Assembly (NCBI GenBank): GCA_021323835.1
Contig: JAJPKI010000330.1
Coordinates: forward strand, 1 to 5,362
Reading direction: 5' to 3'
From: Verrucomicrobiota bacterium
GTDB lineage: Bacteria > Verrucomicrobiota > Verrucomicrobiia > Limisphaerales > UBA11358
Length of the DNA stretch: 5,362 nucleotides
Shown here one piece after another: positions 1 to 4,892 of this stretch. The translations under genes were made by a program, and so were the position numbers. The notes under the pieces were generated by a model, which made no database searches, was not told the DNA's origin, and saw only the letters and a program-made list of their open reading frames with translations. How positions within the stretch are numbered: position 1 is the first letter of the stretch; each line of letters begins with the position of its first letter.

Positions 1-806
1 ATCAATGCAAAATCAATCGAGATGCGTTTGAGCGCCGGATAATCCTTTGCCAAAACGCGCGCGAGCTTCGCCGGATTCTTCGCGACCTTGAACCAGCGCT
101 GGCACGCCGCGAACATTTCCGGTCGATGCGCCTGCAAGCCGTTCGTGACCGTGATAAAACTCCAGACGAACATTCCCGCGTTCCAGCGATATTGCCCGCT
201 GTTCAAATAATCCAGCGCCTTCTGAAAATCCGGCTTCTCGACGAACCGCTCGGCCTTGAAAAAAGTCGTATTGGTTTTCTTCGCGCCTGCCGCCGGCGGC
301 AATTCCTGCCCGACGTGAATGTAGCCGTAACCCGTCGCCGGCTCGGTCGGCTTGATGCCAACGGTAATAATAGCCTGACCGCGCGCGGCCAAATCGAACG
401 AGTCCGACAAAATCTGCTGAAACTTTTTCGCGTCGGGAATCACATGGTCGGCGGGCAACACGGCCATGACGCCGGTCGTGGAACGCGCACCGACGAGCGC
501 CGCGCCGAGCGTGACGGCGGCGCAGGTGTCGCGGCCCATCGGCTCGGCGATGAGATTGGCCTTGGGAATTTTCGGAAGCTGTTTTTTGACTTCCGGCAAT
601 TGCGCCGCGTTGGTGATGACAAAAATATTTTTCGCCGGAACAATCGGCAGCACGCGCTCGACGGCTTCCTGCAAAAACGATTTCTTGCCGAGCAACGCGA
701 GCAATTGCTTGGGCGTTTTCTCGCGGCTCAACGGCCAGAACCGTTCGCCGCGCCCGCCCGCCATGATGATGACAAAACGGTTTTTTGTGTCGGGTTTTAT
801 TTTCAT
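1..806 (-). CDS. manC: Mannose-1-phosphate guanylyltransferase (GDP-mannose pyrophosphorylase), C-terminus beyond left edge
   Basis: The enzyme makes GDP-mannose from mannose-1-phosphate and GTP in the cytoplasm, supplying mannose- and fucose-type sugars for surface glycans. The frame is open from an ATG at 806 to the left edge (268 codons, no stop), so the 3' end is missing; the short single-domain family is about 350-360 residues. Visible motifs are the nucleotidyltransferase signature FVIIMAGGRGERFWPLSREKTPKQ at residues 11-34, with the GGRGER loop and PKQ lysine, then AEPMGRDT (87-94), LPADHVI (117-123), GYGYI (159-163), FVEKPD (188-193), WNAGMFVW (208-215) and KRISIDFA (260-267). All are typical of the bacterial enzyme. 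The start lies 32 nt after the stop of the NHL gene, with no clear Shine-Dalgarno sequence and with a CACAGAT repeat in the gap. The symbol is by family resemblance; manA/manC fusion is unlikely but cannot be excluded without the C-terminus. Confidence 0.93.
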   Translation of the reverse strand, partial: MKIKPDTKNRFVIIMAGGRGERFWPLSREKTPKQLLALLGKKSFLQEAVERVLPIVPAKNIFVITNAAQLPEVKKQLPKIPKANLIAEPMGRDTCAAVTLGAALVGARSTTGVMAVLPADHVIPDAKKFQQILSDSFDLAARGQAIITVGIKPTEPATGYGYIHVGQELPPAAGAKKTNTTFFKAERFVEKPDFQKALDYLNSGQYRWNAGMFVWSFITVTNGLQAHRPEMFAACQRWFKVAKNPAKLARVLAKDYPALKRISIDFAL

Positions 807-813
807 AGTTTTC

Positions 814-834
814 TAGCCACAGATTTTCACAGAT
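814..834 (+). repeat. CACAGAT repeat, copy next to the end of the NHL gene
   Basis: TAGCCACAGAT (814-824) is followed after 3 nt by a second CACAGAT (828-834). The 11-bp core TAGCCACAGAT recurs in inverted orientation at 2147-2157, on the other side of the NHL gene. This copy fills most of the 32-bp gap between the NHL stop and the guanylyltransferase start. Confidence 0.7.
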
Positions 835-838
835 AAAA

Positions 839-2113
839 TTATGGGGATAATAACGCGCGATAAAATTTATTTGAAGCAACCGGACTTTGGTCAATCCACA
901 AATACGGACTTGAATTCAAAAGAATCGTTGCCTTCGTGCTCCAAGAATTCAAATCAGGAGAAGTTTGAATTTGATAAGTTCTTCCGACAATTCCCGTGAT
1001 TTGCAAGCCGGCATAAGTTCCCAATTGCAAGTTTGCTGGTGAAAGAATTTGCGCCGCTGGATTGTTTGTGATGCTACGGATTCGTTGATTACTCGAATCG
1101 GCAACGTAAATTGTGCCGCTGGAAATGCAAACGCCTGCTGCATTTGGCAGTCCACCACCTGATGCACCGTTAAACCGCGCAAGATTGCCCGCACCATTGG
1201 TATAGCCGGTTTGCGTGAAATGACCTGCCAGCGTCACGGCGTTTGTCGCAATAGACATTTTACGAACTGACGAGCCGCACATCAAAATCAGATTGCCGGA
1301 ACTGTCCATAGTCATTCCAAAAACCGAATTAAATGATGGATTTTGGCCGTCTGCACTCGTAGATGAACCGCCAGTCAAAGTTACAACGTCTCGATTTTGA
1401 TTTATTCGGCGTATTTTGTAATTTCCAGAATCCCAAACATAGATGTTATTCGCTGCGTCAACCGCAACTGCTTCGGGAAGATAAAATGATGTAAAGATGC
1501 CATTTCCATCCGCCGAGCCGATATTCCCAGAACCAGCAAATACGGCCAGAATCCCATTGACGTCATAACGCCAAATCTTTTCAGAATACCAATCGGAAAT
1601 GTAAATGTTTCCCGCTGAATCAATACAGATTCCGCCGGGTTCGATGGATTGGAGCGTAACAAATGTAGCAACGGCGTTGGTTGTTATTTTATAGAGATTG
1701 CAACCGTAAAATAAACCGTTTGTGCTTTGTCCATACGATGCCAACCAAAGCGTGTCATTGCGGTCAATCGCCAGATATGCGCTGGTGTTAATTGTCAGTT
1801 GAAAATTGATATTGGTTCCGACGCCAGACATTTGATTGTTCTTTGCCCCACCCGCGAAAGTCGTAACCGTCATGTCCGACGCAATCTCTCGAATTCTATA
1901 ATTGTTCTGATCCCAAACGAAAAGGTTGCCGTGCGAATCGGCAACGATGGCGGTTGGATTGTTGAACATCGTCAATTGCCCTACGCCGTCAACATAACCA
2001 GAAAATCCAGAACCTGCGAAAGTTTGAACGTAATCACCGTTCGTATCGTAAATTTGCGCTTTAATTTGCCAACCGAGAATTGCAATAAGCACAATGACAA
2101 TTTTCGGTTTCAT
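839..2113 (-). CDS. Secreted NHL-repeat beta-propeller protein with Verrucomicrobia-type C-terminal module
   Basis: A 424-residue protein with a probable signal peptide: lysines at 2 and 4, a hydrophobic core at about 5-15 and a likely cut after Ala19 (IKA|Q). The body contains six NHL-like units, each following the pattern P-x-A/G-[IV]-A-V-D-x2-G-N-[IL]-[YF]-V-x-D-x3-[YQ]-[RK]-I-R-x-I, at about residues 52-78, 113-143, 159-184, 212-238, 264-287 and 325-348. Several are preceded by a T-[FL]-A-G-x-G-x-x-G-x-x-D-G linker. Six units fit one closed six-bladed propeller. Residues about 355-424 form a separate module (GRTYQIQTSPDLNSW, then FYRALLSP at the end) that I recognise from exported proteins of Pedosphaera-like Verrucomicrobiota. 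The cell-surface or periplasmic ligand is unknown; NHL propellers usually bind proteins, RNA or glycans, and some hydrolyse substrates, but no catalytic residues can be assigned here. The gene is visibly AT-richer than its neighbours and is flanked by inverted CACAGAT repeats. Confidence 0.85.
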   Translation of the reverse strand: MKPKIVIVLIAILGWQIKAQIYDTNGDYVQTFAGSGFSGYVDGVGQLTMFNNPTAIVADSHGNLFVWDQNNYRIREIASDMTVTTFAGGAKNNQMSGVGTNINFQLTINTSAYLAIDRNDTLWLASYGQSTNGLFYGCNLYKITTNAVATFVTLQSIEPGGICIDSAGNIYISDWYSEKIWRYDVNGILAVFAGSGNIGSADGNGIFTSFYLPEAVAVDAANNIYVWDSGNYKIRRINQNRDVVTLTGGSSTSADGQNPSFNSVFGMTMDSSGNLILMCGSSVRKMSIATNAVTLAGHFTQTGYTNGAGNLARFNGASGGGLPNAAGVCISSGTIYVADSSNQRIRSITNNPAAQILSPANLQLGTYAGLQITGIVGRTYQIQTSPDLNSWSTKATILLNSSPYLWIDQSPVASNKFYRALLSP

Positions 2114-2114
2114 A

Positions 2115-2157
2115 ATCTTTGAAAATCTGTGTTCAATCCGTGTTTCATCTGTGGCTA
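2115..2157 (-). repeat. CACAGAT tandem repeat upstream of the NHL gene
   Basis: On the minus strand TAGCCACAGAT (2157-2147) opens a series of heptamers with an exact 11-nt period: CACAGAT at 2153, CACGGAT at 2142 and CACAGAT at 2131, then a degenerate CAAAGAT at 2121. The series ends directly at the NHL start codon, and its first TAG is the stop of the trpA remnant. The repeat could be a dispersed intergenic element or an array of protein-binding sites on one face of the helix. Confidence 0.7.
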
Positions 2158-2205
2158 AATAGATTTCACCGTATCAGCCAGCGATTTCACAAATTTGCCG
2201 ACGCG
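2155..2205 (-). pseudogene. Second copy of the trpA 3' end (last 16 codons and stop)
   Basis: Read on the minus strand in the trpA frame, this stretch encodes RVGKFVKSLADTVKSI followed by TAG; intact trpA ends RVGKFVKSLADAVKTV followed by TGA. The differences are one silent change (GCC/GCT), A to T, T to S, V to I and the stop codon, so both frame and stop position are kept. Four more codons upstream (KLLE against DLVK) may also be homologous, but there the antitoxin stop overlaps in another frame. No promoter or start serves this piece. It is either a displaced original trpA end or the mark of an insertion; see the findings. Confidence 0.8.
2165..2205. repeat. Direct repeat copy B flanking the toxin-antitoxin cassette
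   Basis: This 41-bp segment matches 2868-2908 in the same orientation at 39 of 41 positions, including a perfect run of 29 bp (2177-2205). The two copies are 703 bp apart and enclose the whole toxin-antitoxin pair and its promoter. Copy B begins 1 nt past the antitoxin stop. Confidence 0.9.
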
Positions 2206-2206
2206 T

Positions 2207-2503
2207 TCAAGCAGCTTTGCCCAAAGCCACGGACATGCGCAAGCCGAGCGGTTCCAAAATTTCCTGCAAGGTTTCCAAAGTCGGGTTGCCGTTCTTGGAA
2301 AGAATTTTGTAAAGGCTCGGTCGTTTGAGTCCCACGCGACCGGCCAGATTGCCCATGCCGCCGCCAGCTTCCACCACGTCCTTGAGCGCAATCAAAAATG
2401 CCGCGCTGTCTTTTTCCGCCAACACTTGCGCGAGATATTCGGCGGCGTATTCGGGATCACCCAGCCGTTTCTTCAAATCATCTTTGTAATTTTTCAGACG
2501 CAT
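2207..2503 (-). CDS. HTH antitoxin of the HI1420 type (addiction module antidote)
   Basis: A 98-residue protein that should bind and neutralise the toxin encoded just upstream and repress the shared promoter. The ATG at 2503 was chosen because it lies 4 nt after the toxin stop and starts the conserved MRLKNYKDDL; an open frame extends 27 codons further up to 2584 but overlaps the toxin and is not typical of the family. Residues 1-42 carry the N-terminal part with YAAEYLAQVL (19-28), which contacts the toxin in this family. Residues about 43-95 are a Cro/C1-like helix-turn-helix: ALKDVVEAGGGMGNLAGRVG, then LKRPSLYKILS (59-69), GNPTLETL (72-79) and LGLRM (86-90). No Shine-Dalgarno is seen, so translation is probably coupled to the toxin. 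Its stop lies 1 nt from a second copy of the trpA 3' end. Confidence 0.88.
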   Translation of the reverse strand: MRLKNYKDDLKKRLGDPEYAAEYLAQVLAEKDSAAFLIALKDVVEAGGGMGNLAGRVGLKRPSLYKILSKNGNPTLETLQEILEPLGLRMSVALGKAA

Positions 2504-2507
2504 ATTT

Positions 2508-2828
2508 TTATTTCGTAAATTGTTGCCACAGTTCCTGCGCACGGCGGATGTCGCGCGATTGGCTGCGCTTATCGCCACCGCCAATCAGAACGACAATTTT
2601 CTGGCCGTGCAATCCATAATAAACGCGCAGTCCCGGACTGAAACTAATCCGCAATTCAAAAACGCCGCCACCAACGGATTTGCAATCACCAAAATTTCCG
2701 GCGCGAATCCGGGTCAATCGCGCATCCACCGCCGCCTGCATCCGTATATCGCGAAGGGAATCAAACCATTCGTCAAACGGAACGAGTCCGCTTTGAAGCT
2801 CCAGCTTTTTGATTTCCCGTTCAATCAT
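2508..2828 (-). CDS. RelE/HigB-superfamily toxin of the HI1419 type (Gp49-like killer protein)
   Basis: A 106-residue protein of the RelE/ParE/HigB fold; relatives of this type are thought to act as ribosome-dependent mRNA interferases. The diagnostic C-terminal half is present: GGGVFELRISFSPGLRVYY (53-71), then the hydrophobic strand KIVVLIGGGDK (77-87), SQSRDIRRA (89-97) and W101. The conserved Arg60, Arg68, Lys87 and Arg92 are intact, so nothing suggests inactivation. The length is normal for the family (about 100-110). The order is toxin first and antitoxin second, 4 nt apart, as usual for HI1419/HI1420 pairs. The ATG at 2828 lies 29 nt after the trpA stop, so it could be read through from trpA as well as from its own promoter. 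The exact target is inferred from the family and could differ. Confidence 0.88.
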   Translation of the reverse strand: MIEREIKKLELQSGLVPFDEWFDSLRDIRMQAAVDARLTRIRAGNFGDCKSVGGGVFELRISFSPGLRVYYGLHGQKIVVLIGGGDKRSQSRDIRRAQELWQQFTK

Positions 2829-2832
2829 TTGC

Positions 2833-2861
2833 AGTGTAATCTATAGATGACAAGTCGTCAA
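2833..2861 (-). promoter_or_regulatory. Candidate sigma70-type promoter of the toxin-antitoxin pair
   Basis: On the minus strand, TTGACG (2861-2856) is followed by a 17-nt spacer and TACACT (2838-2833). The -35 is near consensus (5/6) and the -10 is 4/6. The trpA stop codon TGA lies inside the -35 box. The -10 ends only 4 nt before the toxin ATG, so a transcript from here would be leaderless or nearly so. Confidence 0.5.
2839..2860. promoter_or_regulatory. Candidate operator for antitoxin autoregulation
   Basis: The spacer of the putative promoter contains a perfect 10-bp palindrome, ATCTATAGAT (2839-2848), next to an interrupted inverted repeat TGAC-N5-GTCA (2848-2860) that covers the -35 edge. 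HTH antitoxins of this type usually repress their own operon by binding such sites. The assignment rests on symmetry and position only. Confidence 0.45.
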
Positions 2862-3658
2862 ACCGTTTTCACCGCATCGGCCAGCGATTTCACAAATTTG
2901 CCGACGCGCTTGACCAAATCTTTTGATTTTCCGTTTTCAGCGATTTGATTCACCACCGCGCTGCCGACGACGACGGCGTCCGCGTTTTGCGCGACGAGTT
3001 TGGCCTGTTGCGGATTGGAAACGCCAAAGCCGACGGCCACCGGCAATTTCGTGTGCGCGCGGATTTTGGAAACCTGCGACGCGAGATTCGACGCGACTTT
3101 GCTTTGCATGCCCGTCACGCCTTCGCGCGAAATGTAATAAACGAATCCGCTGCCGCGCCGGACGATAAATTCCATGCGCTCTTCCGGCGTCGTCGGCGCG
3201 ACGAGATAAATGTGGCACAAATTATTTCTGCGCATGAGCGCTTCGTAATTGTCCGATTCTTCCGGCGGCAAATCCAAAACGAGCAAGCCGTCCACGCCAG
3301 CGCGCGACGCGTCGCGAATAAATTGTTCCATGCCGATGCGATGAATCAGGTTGAAATAAATGTAGAGGACGATTGGGATTTCACTTTTCTTGCGAATCCC
3401 GGAAACCATTTTCAAAAGTTTCGGCGGCGTGGTTTTAGATTCGAGACCGCGTTGAGCGGCGAGTTGATTCACCAAACCGTCAGCAAGCGGGTCGCTGAAG
3501 GGAACGCCGAGTTCCAAAATGTCCACACCCGCTTTGTCGAACGCGAGCGCGAGTTCGCGCGTGGCGGTGAGATTCGGGTCGCCCGCGCCGATGTAAACGA
3601 TGAAACCTTTTTTGCCTGTGCGCTTCAATTGCGCGAAGCGTTCCTCAATGCGATTCAT
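2858..3658 (-). CDS. trpA: Tryptophan synthase alpha subunit
   Basis: TrpA cleaves indole-3-glycerol phosphate to indole and glyceraldehyde-3-phosphate, passing indole through a tunnel to TrpB in the cytoplasmic alpha2beta2 complex. The 266-residue product (family about 265-270) is a full TIM barrel: GFIVYIGAGDP (18-28), the catalytic region ILELGVPFSDPLADG with Glu49 and Asp60 in the same numbers as the Salmonella enzyme, the loop-6 region GFVYYISREGVTG (171-183) and the phosphate-binding PVAVGFGVS (206-214) and VVGSAVV (230-236). The ATG at 3658 was chosen over a TTG eight codons upstream because it starts MNRIEERFAQL, the usual beginning. No clear Shine-Dalgarno precedes it. No trpB lies next to it; aroC diverges from it. 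Its last 16 codons are duplicated behind the downstream toxin-antitoxin pair. Confidence 0.97.
   Translation of the reverse strand: MNRIEERFAQLKRTGKKGFIVYIGAGDPNLTATRELALAFDKAGVDILELGVPFSDPLADGLVNQLAAQRGLESKTTPPKLLKMVSGIRKKSEIPIVLYIYFNLIHRIGMEQFIRDASRAGVDGLLVLDLPPEESDNYEALMRRNNLCHIYLVAPTTPEERMEFIVRRGSGFVYYISREGVTGMQSKVASNLASQVSKIRAHTKLPVAVGFGVSNPQQAKLVAQNADAVVVGSAVVNQIAENGKSKDLVKRVGKFVKSLADAVKTV
2868..2908. repeat. Direct repeat copy A, inside the 3' end of trpA
   Basis: This is the trpA-internal partner of 2165-2205 (39/41 identical, mismatches at 2875 and 2879). It encodes the last part of the C-terminal helix of TrpA. The repeat ends 10 nt before the start of the last base triplet of the gene, and the sequences diverge beyond it, although the two reading frames still end at the same codon. 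Confidence 0.9.
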
Positions 3659-3675
3659 TCGCGGAGAGTTTAATC

Positions 3676-3736
3676 GCCGCAAAAGAACACAGAAAGCGCA
3701 AAGAAATTTATTTTGTCCTTTGCGTTCTTTCGCGGC
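3676..3736. repeat. Imperfect inverted repeat in the trpA/aroC divergent region
   Basis: The left arm GCCGCAAAAGAACACA (3676-3691) pairs with the right arm TGCGTTCTTTCGCGGC (3721-3736) at 14 of 16 positions around a 29-nt, AT-rich centre. Both arms contain or continue into purine-rich AAAGAACRCA / GCGCAAAG words. It lies upstream of trpA on one strand and of aroC on the other, so it could affect either promoter, or be a dispersed intergenic repeat. It is not a rho-independent terminator: no T-run follows the arms directly. Confidence 0.6.
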
Positions 3737-3748
3737 TATTTACGGGAT

Positions 3749-3777
3749 TTGACCGCGCGGCAATTTTTTTCCACAAT
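3749..3777 (+). promoter_or_regulatory. Candidate promoter of aroC
   Basis: TTGACC (3749-3754), a 17-nt spacer and CACAAT (3772-3777) resemble a sigma70-type promoter (5/6 and 4/6). The predicted transcription start would fall at about the A of the aroC ATG, implying a leaderless mRNA; no Shine-Dalgarno is present in the gap. I found no equally good promoter for trpA in the opposite direction. Confidence 0.35.
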
Positions 3778-3783
3778 TCGAGC

Positions 3784-4863
3784 ATGGCAAGCACTTTTGG
3801 GCATCTTTTCCGTATCACGACGTGGGGTGAATCTCACGGCGGCGGCGTCGGTGTGGTCGTAGACGGCTGTCCGCCGAAATTAAAATTGACGGAAGCGGAC
3901 ATCCAGCCGGAGTTGAACCGCCGTCGTCCCGGCCAATCTAAAATCACCACGCGGCGCATGGAGCCAGACACGGTGCAAATTCTTTCCGGCACGTTCGAGG
4001 GCAAAACGCTTGGCACACCGATTTGCATGTGGGTCAAAAATGAAGACGCGCGGCCGGAAGCGTATTCGGAAATGAAAGAAAAATTTCGTCCGTCGCATGC
4101 GGATTTCACTTACTTCGCGAAATATGGAATTCGTAATTGGCAAGGCGGCGGTCGCGCGAGCGCGCGCGAAACGATTGGCCGTGTTGCCGCGGGCGCGATT
4201 GCGAAGAAAATTTTGCGCGAGAAATTCGGCGTGGAAACTTTGGCTTACGTCAAACAAGTTCAACGGATTTCCGGCGCAATTGATCCGAATAAAGTGACGC
4301 TCAAAGAAGTCGAATCAAATATCGTTCGTTGTCCCGACCAAAAAGCGGCGAAGGAAATGATTGAATTGATTGATGACATTCGGCAGCAAGGCGACACCGT
4401 CGGCGGAATTATCGAAGGCATCGCGCGCGGCGTGCCGGTTGGTTGGGGCGAACCGGTATTCGATAAACTCGGCGCGGATTTGGCGAAAGCGATGATGAGT
4501 CTGCCCGCGACGAAAGCATTTGAAATCGGTTCCGGCTTCAACAGCATTTTAATGACCGGACGCGAGCACAACGATGCGTTTCGCGCGAAAAATAAAAAAG
4601 TTTTCACGAAGACGAATTTTTCGGGCGGCATTCAGGGTGGCATTTCGAACGGCGAAACCATTTTCTTTCGCGTCGCATTCAAGCCGGTCGCGACGGTGAT
4701 GCACGAGCAGGATACGGTTGACGTGCGCTATGAAAATACGAAATTGAAAGCGCGCGGACGTCATGACCCGTGCGTGTTGCCGCGCGCAGTGCCGATGATT
4801 GAAGCGATGACGGCTCTGGTTTTGGTTGACCACGCGTTGCGGCACAAAGCGCAGTGCGGTTGA
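3784..4863 (+). CDS. aroC: Chorismate synthase
   Basis: AroC carries out the last step of the shikimate pathway, the FMNH2-dependent trans-1,4 elimination of phosphate from 5-enolpyruvylshikimate-3-phosphate to chorismate, in the cytoplasm. The 359-residue protein has the usual length and all three family signatures: GESHGGGVGVVVDGCP (15-30) with catalytic His18, HADFTYFAKYG (105-115) with the second conserved His105 leading into GGGRASARETIGRVAAGA (121-138), and RGRHDPCVLPRAVPMIEAM (324-342). The RRRPGQ motif (47-52) and SGGIQGGISNG (280-290) that line the FMN and substrate site are intact. The ATG at 3784 starts the typical STFGHLFRITTWGESHG. It diverges from trpA, a user of chorismate-derived intermediates, and is followed after 29 nt by a TPR gene in the same direction, so the two are probably co-transcribed. 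Confidence 0.98.
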   Translation: MASTFGHLFRITTWGESHGGGVGVVVDGCPPKLKLTEADIQPELNRRRPGQSKITTRRMEPDTVQILSGTFEGKTLGTPICMWVKNEDARPEAYSEMKEKFRPSHADFTYFAKYGIRNWQGGGRASARETIGRVAAGAIAKKILREKFGVETLAYVKQVQRISGAIDPNKVTLKEVESNIVRCPDQKAAKEMIELIDDIRQQGDTVGGIIEGIARGVPVGWGEPVFDKLGADLAKAMMSLPATKAFEIGSGFNSILMTGREHNDAFRAKNKKVFTKTNFSGGIQGGISNGETIFFRVAFKPVATVMHEQDTVDVRYENTKLKARGRHDPCVLPRAVPMIEAMTALVLVDHALRHKAQCG

Positions 4864-4892
4864 AATTTTAATTCCGCAGGCGATTTTGATTT

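Noticed and set aside
126..836. A 236-codon open frame on the plus strand opposite the guanylyltransferase
   Set aside because: It is antisense to a well-supported gene, Arg-rich and without recognisable domains.
13..894. A 293-codon open frame on the minus strand across the left part of the window
   Set aside because: It is out of frame with the guanylyltransferase, which occupies the same strand from 806 to the edge and carries all family motifs; the long frame gives a low-complexity Arg/Ala-rich product, typical of a shadow in GC-rich coding sequence.
2155..2391. A 78-codon minus-strand frame ending in the trpA-like tail
   Set aside because: Only its last 16-20 codons resemble TrpA; the rest is an alternate frame of the antitoxin gene, so it was recorded as a trpA remnant and not as a gene.
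2504..2584. Longer antitoxin start 27 codons upstream
   Set aside because: It would overlap the toxin by about 75 nt and add residues not typical of the family; the ATG 4 nt after the toxin stop gives the usual length.
2945..3673. A 242-codon open frame on the plus strand opposite trpA
   Set aside because: It mirrors the trpA codons on the other strand and has no domain; trpA is complete with its catalytic residues.
3659..3783. Possible trp attenuator or leader peptide in front of trpA
   Set aside because: No short frame with clustered Trp codons and no terminator hairpin with a following T-run was found.
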